DNA of 64,000 bases from assembly GCA_032622095.1 (NCBI GenBank), contig CP136065.1, positions 204,548,618-204,612,617 of the forward strand, read 5' to 3'. Within the stretch, counting starts at the first letter, position 1, and each line of letters starts with the position of its first letter. The position numbers and the translations under genes are program-made. A model generated the notes under the pieces. The model was not told the DNA's origin and did not search any database. It was given only the letters and a program-made list of their open reading frames with translations. Below are positions 54,176-64,000 of this stretch, one piece after another. Source of the DNA: Siphonodentalium dalli (lineage: Eukaryota; Mollusca; Scaphopoda; Gadilida; Siphonodentaliidae).

Positions 54176-55840
54176 ACTACTATATGTTCCCATGCAGAAC
54201 AAAGAAATATGCTGATCGAATAAAATCAAACCAGAAATAATTGAAGAACACAAATGAACTAAATAAAGTGAAAAATACTTCCGTCTCGCAAGACGTCAAA
54301 TTTGTAATATAGTTTATTATATCAATAATAGTATTATAACAATAAAAGGTAACAGCACTTTTTATACATTAAAGTTACATAATCTGATTTAACACCCCTA
54401 ATTACTTATTCTTTGGTTTCGGGGGGGGGGGGGGGGGGGTGGGGGGGGTGGGTAACAAATATTTGAGTCGAGGAACCAACCAGATTTTGTTTTATGAATT
54501 TATTATTTTTCACCACATCAATTATTTAGTGGCTTAGTATTTCCAGAAACACAATGTCACAGTTCACTCTTGTATAAAATGTGGATTTTAGACAATTGCA
54601 CTATTACTCTATATTATATATGTACATGTATCTAGTGACTTTCTTACTATTTTATGATAATACCCCAGTAGGATTCCTACTATTCTTTTTCTATTTATAG
54701 TAACAAACTTGTTTTGGTCGAAATCGTGTTGCTGTCTGAAGATATGACCAATCTTAAACTATACTAATACGGTACCTTGTGCGATATTTGTTGCAATATC
54801 ACTAGATTTATTGGTGAATTGCAATGATCTTACAAATGTCTGATCATGTCTAGTTTATTTAATAGGGTGTCCATTTAGTTGCCAAGCAGCCAGTCTTAAT
54901 TTTGTAATGCCAGTCCACGGATGTTATTTATATTTTCCGTTTGTTTTAATTGAAGATAATCAAGTTAATTTCCCCAAAATGTCTCTGCTAATGGCGTATT
55001 TATAGAAATGAATCCATGAATCATGAACAAATGATGTTAGATGTAACTAATAACATACATGATGCTCCCCTGCCATCGTCAAAAGATTGCTGTAAATTGT
55101 AAAATTGGAGACTGATTTCCAAAATTCAAGGTAAATAGAAATGTGACAAAATCAGACTCAGAAATTGTGAGAGAATTGGCACAAATGTTTGATATAATTT
55201 AACAGATAATGAATGTCTTGTCTTTGACTATGCCAAAATAGTGGTCCTTGAGGAGGAATAGTCCACTCGCCTCTCGGATCACTATTTTGGCATATTCAAC
55301 CCCAAGCTATTCGTTATCTACATGTGTATGCCGGGCATACTACATATACATCTATACATGTGTACATGTATATACTGGTCTAAACACAAATTTTCTACAT
55401 GTACATGTACATCAATTTTGAAAACTACATGCATTTGATGGAATACAATATTCTTAATTTCTATAGTCTCAATTCGAAGAGACCATTAAAGATGCATTGA
55501 TGCATAATTGGTCAAAAAACATTTATGATTTTTCAGTGAGTTTCAAAAGCAATGATGTGTCTCGTGTTATGCATCATACATGAATGTGCATCAAATATTG
55601 TGGCTTCGGTTGAATATTTGAAAATACTTTGTTAGGAGCTTGTAATTGATATCTTTTAAAATACCATAATGGCATTAATGAGTGTAAATTTCTAAAAAAA
55701 AATTAAAGCATGGACAGTAAATCATTTGTTCTATTTACATGTACATGTCAGGATTCAACATGTATATCTTGGCCTGAGGATCAATTTTCACACAACTAGT
55801 AGTACATGCATTCTGGAGTGACTTGAATCATGTGTATCTT
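54176..55840. other. No supported gene; long G-rich tract
   Basis: 54421-54449 is almost pure G broken by single Ts, a potential G-quadruplex and an assembly-risk site. TACATGTACATG runs lie at 55355-55415. No coding signal. Confidence 0.45.
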
Positions 55841-57938
55841 TCAAGTTTGATGCAAGAGAGGTATAACTAAGAAATCATCAACAGGTAACATGACAAACTT
55901 TTTAATAACATCTTCAACAAGACAATAGTTAATTTCTGAACTAAGATCTGACACTTTATAAATAGATAAATTGCTTGATGCTGTAGGGTATGTGAAGAAA
56001 TTCTGTTTACTTTCGAAAACACTGAATACTATGAAAATGCCATCAACTGTGGATAAAATGTTTCTTATTTGAACAATGTTATCTCCAACACTTACACAAT
56101 TGTCACCCACATTTAACAATAAAACAAATCTATCCATCACTAAACTCTTGTGTTGCAGAAAAGTTGTCTGTGTTACCATGTCTGGGACAAGTCCATTGAA
56201 AAGATTATGTAACAGTTTTGGTTCAGAGTTCACACTTCCAGCTATCTTCAGTGGGAAAATGTTCTGTTCGAAAGTCCTGTTGATCACTTGCTGTATTGGG
56301 TGGTTTGACTTCCGAACCTTGCGCTTAATGGATTGCATAAAGTTCTCTAACGGAAAAGCAGAAAATATATCCAAATGCCCATGTAGCTGAACATCTCTGA
56401 CAAGGTGAATCAGGCCATGAACATTGTAAACAAGATTGTGTCAACCGTAATATTTCCTGAAATTTTTGAAGAATGCCAGCAGAAGTTCATGTGCCCAATC
56501 TCGGTGTGTCTTACTCAATGAAGGACTGGCAAGTAGTCGAATTGCCACAAAGAGCAACATAAAGTGTTTATAAATTCCAGAAGGGAATGGAGCTAGAAGA
56601 ACCACAATACTGGTATAAAGAAGGAATAGTCAAAGTTCTGTGGCCTTCCACCTGTCAATTTCACTGAAACTCCTAGGCTTTCGAGAAAACTCACGTGGAA
56701 TATGTGTCCTTAATAACACCAACTTGTCAGACATCTACGAAATTATTCTGGCTGGTTGTCTGGATGTGAAGGGTCCCTTAATCCACAACTTCATCAGCTT
56801 TCTCATTACTCCAATGCAAACAAGATGCATATAGTCATGTGGAAATGAAGTGATTGGATTAATTGGATGCATCAACGGATAGGGCACATTGTGGTGGTCC
56901 TCATCATAGTGGGTGGATGCAGTATTGAAGGAATCGTCACGCCTGTGATCTGAATTAGTCGTAGGGAAAGACATCCTATGTTCAGTATAGTATCCTGGAT
57001 CTTTGCATTTGTCACAGCCACTATATGCAGAATGAGCCTTGATTCCCTTAATAAAAGCACGAGCAGGGGCATCGCATATCACACACTTAATGTCAAAACT
57101 GATACACTGATCATCATATAGAAAACCTGAATCACACAAATCCTTCGCTTCTTTAATGAAATCGGCAAGGTACCCTTCCAGATCATTTGGCTTGCTCATC
57201 CCACAAAACAGGGTGATGATAAATGGCTCTAAGTCAAGTCATGAAACTGTCCCAAGATTGGCCAGAACTGTGTCGAAGTTGACTTGTAGATTGGCGCACC
57301 GTCAATGTTGATCTTTAGAGACAAATGCGTTGGCAATGTCAATTCATCAGAAGAGAGTTGTTGGAAGATTTTGGTAATGTGATCCTTAATACCAAAGTAG
57401 TAATATTCACCACCTCCTAATAATGTCATGGATGTTGTCAATGGTGTGGAAAGAATAGTCCTGGGGTCTATCGGTAGGGCTTGCAAATCACTTATGTCTC
57501 CTATATTTCGTAGTATAGCCAGAATCTTAAGGCAACATGTGTGATATTGTTTGTCTTTGCCCACTTAGAAAGTTCATCATTAATGGCAGGAACTGAATGG
57601 ATTGAAGAGTCTGCATCACTCTGGTGACTAGAAATACTATCATTCCTTTGGCTACTGGAATCACTATCGTCACTTTCAATGCAAGAAGACGAATCAGCGG
57701 CAAGAAAGGCATCATCATGTCTACTGAGAGGGACATCGGAATCATGATCCGAATAAGATGTACATGCAGGTGAATGTGCAACAAAATGTCCAGTTTCACT
57801 GTCTTGTGAGTCATCGCCGTCTCTGTCAGGATTAAGCGTGGGAATGGGACATTCAAGAGAGACACTTTCAAGAATATCAGAACACTTCTCACGAAGTCGC
57901 CGACGTTTAGACCAACGTGAAATACCCCACTTAGGCAT
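55841..57938 (-). pseudogene. DDE-like transposase (CACTA-like family), near full length, broken
   Basis: Minus strand, about 690 codons over three frames. The N-terminus is MPKWGISRWSKRRRLREKCS, with a very acidic Asp/Ser region. The next part is ELSKWAKTNNITHVALR, then LPIDPRTILSTP, GGGEYYYFGI and LSLKINIDGAPIYKSTSTQF (first Asp). Then LFCGMSKPNDLEGYLADFIK, CVICDAPARAFIKGIKAHSA, a CDKC pair and SFPHDYMHLVCIGVMRKLM. Beyond 56735 the same frame continues with in-frame stops near 56629 and 56440 before FSAFPLENFMQSIKRKVRK. Frameshifts lie near 57540 and 57235. I recognise a repetitive animal transposase family with these blocks. CACTA/EnSpm affinity is my best guess. No TIRs were found. Confidence 0.6.
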
Positions 57939-58234
57939 AATTTAGCAGCAGAAATCACTGAGGAATGAAGAGGGACTACAACGTATCTGCAAAAAGCGAA
58001 TAAATGAATAAATGCCAAGGTGGGACAACAAACTCAAGATATACCATACTAGCAGTATGACACTGTAAGCTGAAGTTAACATGACTACTGTACTGTATGA
58101 TGTTGGTCATGAGTTTGACCACAAAATGACCCATCTCCATATCGAACGACATGACACAATTCATAATGATAGGATAAATTGAATATAGTCTCAGTGTAGC
58201 TCAGGATAATGTATTTTACATTGTGAATACTTAA

Positions 58235-58912
58235 ATTCAAAATGACAGCGATACAGGTGTGACAACTCAAGCGTAAGTCCGAGGAGGGGCCCTCCTGGTC
58301 CCAGAAGGGTTCTCCTTTTCCGAAGCCTCCGCCTGAAGGCGCACAATCCGAGTGGGACACGATGCATCCTTGCTATGGTGTCAGACGGTTTTACAGGAAA
58401 AGCACAGGGGCGGCCGCCCAGGAATAAGAACGGGGCAGATGCCCCTCCCCACATTCAAAAATGGAGGAATCTGTTGAAATTTGCTGAACGAGCATGTCAT
58501 GGTGATCAGCCGCTCACTCGTCGCAAACACTGAATGGTCAACAGTGCAGACCGCATCACGGAGGGTGTGGATTGTTCCATATCCGCGGAGGGCATGCACA
58601 AGCACTTCGTTGGAGACAAAAAACGGTACCCACAACACCCGCATCTGGAACTTCTTCTCGAAGAAAGGCTTGAAAGAGAGATCTATTCCAAAATGAGCTG
58701 AATGGATAGGTGTGGACGAAAACATCTCCAAAAATGACACATAAGAAGCCTCACTGCACAACGTAACGAACCAAACATCCGGCCTCTCCAGACGAAAAAT
58801 GGCATCAACGTTGACTAAGCCGAAACCAGCATCTTTCAGCAAAACACCAAAATCGTCCGGTTGAAGCAGCCTGTAATTGGGCACAAAAGCCTGCACCTGG
58901 ACAGTGCGCCCC
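58235..58912 (-). pseudogene. LINE ORF1 fragment (copy D)
   Basis: Homology begins at GRTVQVQAFVPNYRLLQPDD (no MAGSYVNED start; the upstream residues differ). It continues with IDLSFKPFFEKKFQMRVLWV, GYGTIHTLRDA and LITMTCSFSKFQQIPPFL. The knuckle first half, CFSCKTV, is followed by a stop where copy B reads AVG; the reading can be followed on through KDASCPTR to about 58260, then it stops again. It is truncated at both ends, close to copy B, with no U2 piece or ORF2 nearby. Confidence 0.75.
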
Positions 58913-58929
58913 AGGCCTGGAAAGGACAT

Positions 58930-59885
58930 TTATTATTTAGTTATTTTATTGTGTTTAATGAGTAAAATACTGCATCGAAATCGTAATTATATTGTACAGT
59001 GTGGGGACTGTGCGCATGCGTGACCTGACGGTAATGTCAAATGGGAATTATAGCGGAATCAGTAAATTCCGGAACGAACTGTTTCGTAAATCTGATCTTT
59101 TGATCGATTCTCACACATTTTATGACCAAAATAAATTATTTCTCTTCATAAGATTGAGCTTACAATATATTTCACTGGATAAAATGAACACATGTTTGTG
59201 GATAGTGAGAACCAAATGTCACTGTCCCAATTAAGTTCAACCTTTAGTTCCGTTTCCGGTTCCTATCAGTGAAAATTGTATTTAGCTTGCAGCTGTCTTT
59301 TATCGCTTCGATTGACAATATTTTAATATAATTAGCTAAATATATCCACGTATTCTAGTTTACACTGTTATTCAATTATTAAAGTTCAGAAACTATTTTC
59401 TATGTCCCCAATTGCAAACACCCAGTAAATCTATAGATAGCGACTTGACTAGCAGCAGTCTGCGATCGGCAATGGAATATGGATTACATTGAGAGAGAAA
59501 GCAGTCAATATTCAAGTGCAAATATACTGGATTTAATATTGTTCTTGATTGTGTATTTTATGTAAAATTACACTTTCATGGAGAATGCTTTTAACGTGGA
59601 CAAACTCACCCAATTCCGTTGCATGGGTTGGACACCGACTGACAAATTGTTGAGTACAAACACTCTTACATTTTGTTTCTTGTTCATATAAATTATCATA
59701 ACATATAAAACATAGTTAAATATTCACCATACCATAATTACTGTGGGGGATTTTGACATTCACAACTCTGTGGACACTTTGTTTCCACATAAAAAAAAAT
59801 AATTTAGATGGAGTTATACAACATCAAAATTAGACAAACTAACGGCATTAGTAACTCAGATAAAATAAATCATAACTTTAAAAGT
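58930..59885. other. No gene seen
   Basis: AT-rich spacer without recognisable features. Confidence 0.35.
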
Positions 59886-59887
59886 TG

Positions 59888-59941
59888 AGGAGGGCTATAG
59901 CCCTCCTAGGCATATCTAGGAGGGCTATTAATAGCCCTCCT
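59888..59941. repeat. Two adjacent perfect palindromes
   Basis: 59888-59907 is a perfect 20-nt palindrome (half AGGAGGGCTA). 59918-59941 is a perfect 24-nt palindrome (half AGGAGGGCTATT). They share the AGGAGGGCTA arm and lie 10 bp apart, so arms can also pair across units. They sit about 25 bp from the truncated end of LINE copy E. Confidence 0.9.
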
Positions 59942-59965
59942 GGATTTTCTAGATCGCCAGCCCTG

Positions 59966-60004
59966 GCGCCCCGCCCGATCCTCGTTTACGTAACTGCCGG
60001 CCAT
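59966..60004 (-). pseudogene. LINE ORF1 first codons (copy E), extreme 3' truncation
   Basis: ATG at 60004 gives MAGSYVNEDRAGR, then homology stops near 59966. The leader 60005-60080 matches those of copies W and B. Everything 3' of codon 13 is missing, the opposite of normal 5' truncation. Confidence 0.75.
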
Positions 60005-60080
60005 CCCTGACTGACAGCGAAAATAAACCAATTAAGGAAACTAGGTCACGTTTAATCGAACAACAAAAATCACTTTGGTC

Positions 60081-60103
60081 TAGCCAAAAGGCCGAGAAGC
60101 GAT
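60081..60103 (-). ncRNA. U2 snRNA 5'-end fragment at LINE copy E
   Basis: Minus strand from 60103 matches the first 23 nt of U2 without mismatch, ending in GGCTA, then departs into the LINE leader. This gives the longest uninterrupted U2 match of the four. The upstream 17 bp equal those of copy C. Confidence 0.88.
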
Positions 60104-60120
60104 GCCGATTTTTCGCGAAA

Positions 60121-61599
60121 TGCTGTAGTATTCATACCTCAAATATACACAACATAGGGTAAATAAACGTATTTTGTTGTCATGATGATATGTATTTGGT
60201 TAGTTATTCGATTATGCTTGATTTAGTTTCTTCTCGCCCACCTGAAATGTCTCAAAGTGTCCCTGTTAATACAATTGTATCCCTCTTTCTAACTCAGACG
60301 CACCGCTTATTTTATTTTCGACTTTGTATAGATTGTTAAACACTCGGCTTACCGTACATTCCAACAAGTCAATTTCAATTGAAATCCTACTTATAAACAC
60401 ATAGCGAGAGCCAGTTTTAAGGAGCCAATCAAAATTTTTGTTTCATTTTATCTTGGGATAAGAAACAAAAATGGCGTGGCGAAGCTGACACGGCAAGATT
60501 TACCGAATGAAAAGTCAACTAAACACGATTTTCTCTTCCGAATTTTAATGAAAACATGGGTAAATCCTTAAGCAAATGTCAGTTAAAACATATCAAGACT
60601 GTTGTGAGTAAATGAGTGGAAGGTATTTTTGTGAAGCTCAATGTTATGTTGATCCAGTACAATTAAAAGCTCATGTCGATATTCGAGTTAGGCTTTGAAC
60701 TGAAGCGACAGACATAAATCCCATTTAAAATTTAGCTACATGAGCTCAAATGAGCTATTTAGCTCATTTGGCACCTGTGCCCAACCTGTTGAAGGGTGGG
60801 TCCCCAATCCTCGGGGAAAAAAATTGTGTTCAAGCGGTTGGTGTCCGACACTTGACTGGCAAAGACTTGCACTCCTTTGGTAGTGCGCCCCAAACGTTGA
60901 AAATGTAAAAATTTCCACCTTGAATTCATAACTTATTTGCCTGTGACCCCCTCTGTAGTGTGCAGGGATTATAGTAAGTGCGAAACCACCAGTTGGTTTC
61001 ATAACAAATGATGTTAAATGTTAAAAGTGTGGTTACTGAATCACTTCAGTCAAAATCTGAGGTTATGGCCCCTATAATTAACTTTCATTGCACATTTATT
61101 TAACCTGACATACGTAACTAGAAAATGATGAAGATTACCAAAATGAAGGTGAACCGGGCTCTGTGGAGAAGTTAGTCCTCGGTTTTATATTATTAACATA
61201 GTGTAGTGAGAACATACAGAAATCATTATTGAGATATGTTCATATTATTTTATATAACTTATATTAAATTGAAGTAATATTTTAATGTAACAAAGTTATA
61301 AAATAAAGTTTTGAAATTCAAGTGTAATACCGGTGTGGTTCCTGCTGTGTATTGTTCCAATGTTGATAGTCACTGAAACAAAATTTCGGAACTTCCATGT
61401 TGTTGGTTAATTTGTGACTGATATTGCTATCACATTTAATTCACAATTTGGATCTACCCAGATAATTTTACGTGCTGTTTTATAATCATAGTTGCACTAA
61501 TCTGCTATAGTATGCTAAAGTTTCACAGTTTGTTGTGCAATGAACCTGAATGCTAAAGAAAGTATTGTGTATTGGAATAACTACCATACTGGTTTCAGA
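60121..61599. other. No supported gene
   Basis: AT-rich. A small imperfect hairpin, CAAATGAGCTA/TAGCTCATTTG, lies at 60746-60770. No codon-like sequence is convincing. Confidence 0.4.
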
Positions 61600-62290
61600 T
61601 TGATAAAAAAAATTGGTTGTACTAGGAACCAGAATTGGTATGCGAGTTTATTAGCCCAAAATACAGGTCAAGCCTGAAATTTATGTTCAGACTGATCATT
61701 TTTTTGCCAGAGTTATCAGTGCAGTTATGGAGCCATTTTGACTTAGAATACACAGAGGTACTAATCAAGTAAAAATTGAGACTTGCTGTTACTAAATTAC
61801 ACCAAAACAAGGTCAAAGTTTGAATATGGGTTTGGTCCGATGATTTTAGCCAGAGTTATAGCCTTTTTTCGTAAAAACATATTCCCAATTTGAGGGCGAT
61901 AACTAACTTGGGTTATTGAATTGGAACCAAATTTGTTATTTGTATTTTGTCAGCATAAACTACAAGTCATTTGGAATATGGATTTGGTCTTATAATTTTT
62001 GCATGAGTAATGGGCCTTTTTTTACTTGGAATTTTCAGATTCAAAGTTTCTGGATAACTTTAGTTTGGGTAATCAGTTTGGAACAAAATTCTATATGTGA
62101 GTTTATCTGCTCAGAATACAGTTTAAGTTTGAATAATGGTTCGGTGTGATGATTTATGATATTTTCTTTCTTAGAATGTTGCTCATTTGAGGTTTGGATG
62201 ATTATATCGATTTGGATTATGAAATTATATATCAATTTGGTTTTTCTTATACAGGCATTCATGGAGTTTGCCACCTTTTCAGGGGACACT
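61600..62290 (+). repeat. Diverged relatives of the 171-bp tandem family
   Basis: Four or so units share the order TTGGTATGxG..TTTATTAGCCC, CAGGTCAAG..TGAA, and CCAGAGTTAT with the arrays at 37.3 and 45.9 kb, but with many changes. An old copy. Confidence 0.65.
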
Positions 62291-62411
62291 GTGGTCGTAT
62301 GACCTTTCTTAAATTAAAAACTGGCTTGAGACAGGTCTATTGAACTGCATATAATCATAGTCAATGTCATCTTCAAGTTTAGTTACTGTGTCATTATACT
62401 GTGTCATTGAC

Positions 62412-62489
62412 ACTTTCATTGACGTAGTTTTTGCCCTTTATCTGCGACCCACTTTCATTGACGTAGTTTTTGCCCTTTATCTGCGACCA
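62412..62489. repeat. 39-bp direct duplication
   Basis: The 38-bp block beginning ACTTTCATTGACG and ending TATCTGCGACC occurs at 62412 and again at 62451 without differences. It lies about 40 bp upstream of the likely splice acceptor of the next gene. Confidence 0.85.
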
Positions 62490-62529
62490 TCTTTCTACAA
62501 TAAAATTGTTATTTTGTTTCATATTTCAG

Positions 62530-63648
62530 GATATTACCATGTCACCGGTGCAATGAAAAGGCCAGCCATGGACATTTTATTTGCCCTATGTGTGCCCAAA
62601 AATATTAAGAAAGGCATACCTTGATCACCATCTGAAAAATGTTTGCATACAGAAAAGGAAGAGAGATGAAATTGAAAAAGAAGACATGGATATTCCAAAA
62701 GTGAAACGTGTAAAGCAGAAAATGGAGCAATGTCCAATATGTGATAAAGATATGTTGAAAAAGAATATAAAGCGGCATTTCAATGAAAAACATGCCAGTG
62801 AAAGAGTAAAACATGACATATCTGCTACCAGACACTATTCAGGGCAGTGCGTCGATCCCCATAATAGTATATTCATGGTCTCGAAAACCCTCGCTGGAGT
62901 TCCAGCTCAAGTTCATTGCCAAATGTTAACTACAGAGGAACCTCACAAAATTATGTGTGACAATGGAATCAGCACTATTAAAGACTTCATGTGTCCTCAC
63001 ATGAGGTCAGTTTATTATGCGACAAACTTGGAATCCACTCAAATTTTAACAGATGAGATGATTACCGATGCGCATAAAAATGGAATATTAACTGGAAAGA
63101 AATTTGACGAAATGATTAGGAAGTGGACACATTCTGTGGAAATTAATGCACCATTATTAGTTGGTGTTTTGATCAATTTCCACATTCCGACAGGTATATT
63201 CTCATGTCAGTGTTTCACTCAAAACAAGTAGGAGACTATTGGGCCAGACTGGGAAGAGTATTTGTCTACTATGACAAAACGACCCGAGAGCTTCACTGCA
63301 ACTGTTGCTCAATCACTAAACAGTGCATCCACAGAGATTTGGGCAAACTTTATCTTCAGGTTAAAGGGATAACAACTCCAGATATCCCTTAAGGAGGACA
63401 ACAATAAAAATCAAGATCAAGGAAGGTAAAGTGGAGTCGAAATATCCAGGGTATGTGGATGCAATGGTAAAATACGTCTTTCAAAATAAATGCATACCAG
63501 CAGTTATACCACACTGGAAAGAAATAAAGGTCAACATTCCAGAATGCATAGAACCAATTGAGAGGCGATGTGTCAAATGCAGTGGAAACCTGAAGTTAGA
63601 AGAGGTGTCACGGAAAGGGAAATTTTTAGTTTGGAAGAGGTATACAAA
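62530..63648 (+). pseudogene. Zinc-finger plus SWIM-like protein exon, frame-broken
   Basis: A good 3' splice site (TTGTTTCATATTTCAG|GA) opens an exon at 62530, and a 5' site (ATACAAAG|GTAAATAT) closes it near 63648. Content in order: PCHRCNEKASHGHFICPMC, a C2HC finger ending HHLKNVC after a frame change near 62600, then CPICDKDMLKKNIKRHFNEK. Next is MRSVYYATNLESTQILTDEM, LLVGVLINFHIPTG, then in another frame GRVFVYYDKTTRELHCNC and CIHRDLGKLYL, a SWIM-like C.C..C.H pattern. The end, IPECIEPIERRCVKCSGNLK, is in a third frame. The domain order resembles HMG-domain-protein-3-like genes, a tentative link. At least three frame changes suggest a pseudogene or a repetitive gene copy. Confidence 0.5.
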
Positions 63649-63818
63649 GGTAAATATATATTTTTTAATTCGGACTAAAAATGAAACAGGCATGCAGGGA
63701 AGATCATATTTGATATTATCTTCTCTTATTCATCATCATCATTTTTTCAATAAAACCCATTTGACTTTTTGTTCTGACATCGAATATATAAAATAGATAA
63801 TAGCATAAATAACATGTG

Positions 63819-64000
63819 TCACAATAACTTATAATCGTAAATGTATTTCAGTCCATACAGCTGAGCGTCTATCGAACCTTTGAACTCATCCATTGACTTG
63901 GCATTGACAAATTGTTCAGGCAAATTATTCCAGTGTGCGCAGATATGCCTTGCGAAAATAAATATTTGCGAACATTCTTGTTCACGTGTTTGACATTAGC
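63819..64000 (-). CDS. CR1/Jockey-like LINE ORF2 C-terminus, cut by window edge
   Basis: Minus strand ending at a stop at 63819 encodes FIFARHICAHWNNLPEQFVN and AKSMDEFKGSIDAQLYGLKY. The pattern R(V/I)...WN.LP...V.A.S...FK..LD is the last conserved block of CR1/L2/Jockey-type ORF2 proteins. The element continues beyond the right edge. The 3' UTR is very short or truncated. Confidence 0.65.

Noticed and set aside
1-60103. Complete U2 snRNA genes
   Set aside because: Only the first 19-27 nt, or an internal 13 nt, are present at each place; the Sm site and 3' stem-loops are missing.

Overview
The window is eukaryotic and almost entirely repeat-derived. It most resembles a marine lophotrochozoan, probably a bivalve or other mollusc. 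The grounds are AT-rich, intron-like DNA with few long reading frames, frequent TACATGTA runs, CCAACGTTGG palindrome arrays, tandem arrays carrying GTCCGGATGATAAC, many poly(G) tracts, and dense nested non-LTR, YR-type, LTR and DNA transposons. The species cannot be named from sequence alone. No complete host gene was found. The only host-like coding DNA is a few small spliced exons at 41.6-44.4 kb and a zinc-finger gene remnant at 62.5-63.65 kb.

The main result is a family of L1/Tx1-clade LINEs whose 5' ends abut the first ~20 nt of U2 snRNA. Four copies on the minus strand show this: at the left edge (1-165), at 12.46-16.73 kb, at 22.05-25.87 kb and at 59.97-60.10 kb. The 12.46 kb copy also ends in an A-tail followed directly by the next stretch of U2. 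This is the signature of a U2 snRNA gene-targeted retrotransposon (Keno-like). More pieces of the family lie at 7.34-10.68 kb, an inverted ORF1 joined head-to-head to ORF2 with a twin-priming structure, and at 58.2-58.9 kb. All copies are broken.

Layout. 0-0.36 kb: U2/LINE junction. 0.84-2.1 kb: tandem repeats. 2.3-3.65 kb: dead FLYWCH/MULE transposase. 4.9-6.65 kb: dead Ulp1-type peptidase gene and a 78-bp minisatellite. 7.3-12.4 kb: inverted LINE, other LINE ORF1 remnants and a zinc-finger ORF. 12.45-17.2 kb: U2-flanked LINE with a CR1-like RT fragment inside it, then a SINE. 17.2-22 kb: sparse, with a LINE tail and a palindrome array. 22-25.9 kb: third U2-flanked LINE. 27.6-29.6 kb: HhH protein remnant and a LINE-like tail. 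29.9-33.3 kb: foldback-like element. 34.17-35.28 kb: intact non-autonomous hAT-like element. 36-46.5 kb: a large inverted repeat, two copies of a 171-bp tandem element, spliced exons, a MITE and a SINE. 46.7-49.5 kb: Ty3/gypsy pieces. 49.5-53.2 kb: YR-retrotransposon-like Gag, RT start and SGNH hydrolase. 54 kb: Tc1-type MITE. 55.8-57.9 kb: nearly full-length but broken DDE-like transposase. 58.2-60.1 kb: LINE pieces. 61.6-64 kb: tandem repeats, a zinc-finger/SWIM-like gene remnant and the end of a CR1-like LINE.

Most protein-coding signal here is decayed selfish DNA. Several catalytic motifs are visibly lost: RT YADD to YAVD, retropepsin DTG to GTG, Ulp1 Cys to Ser, and an ORF1 zinc-knuckle Cys to Ser. 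Family assignments come from motif recognition by eye; no search was run.
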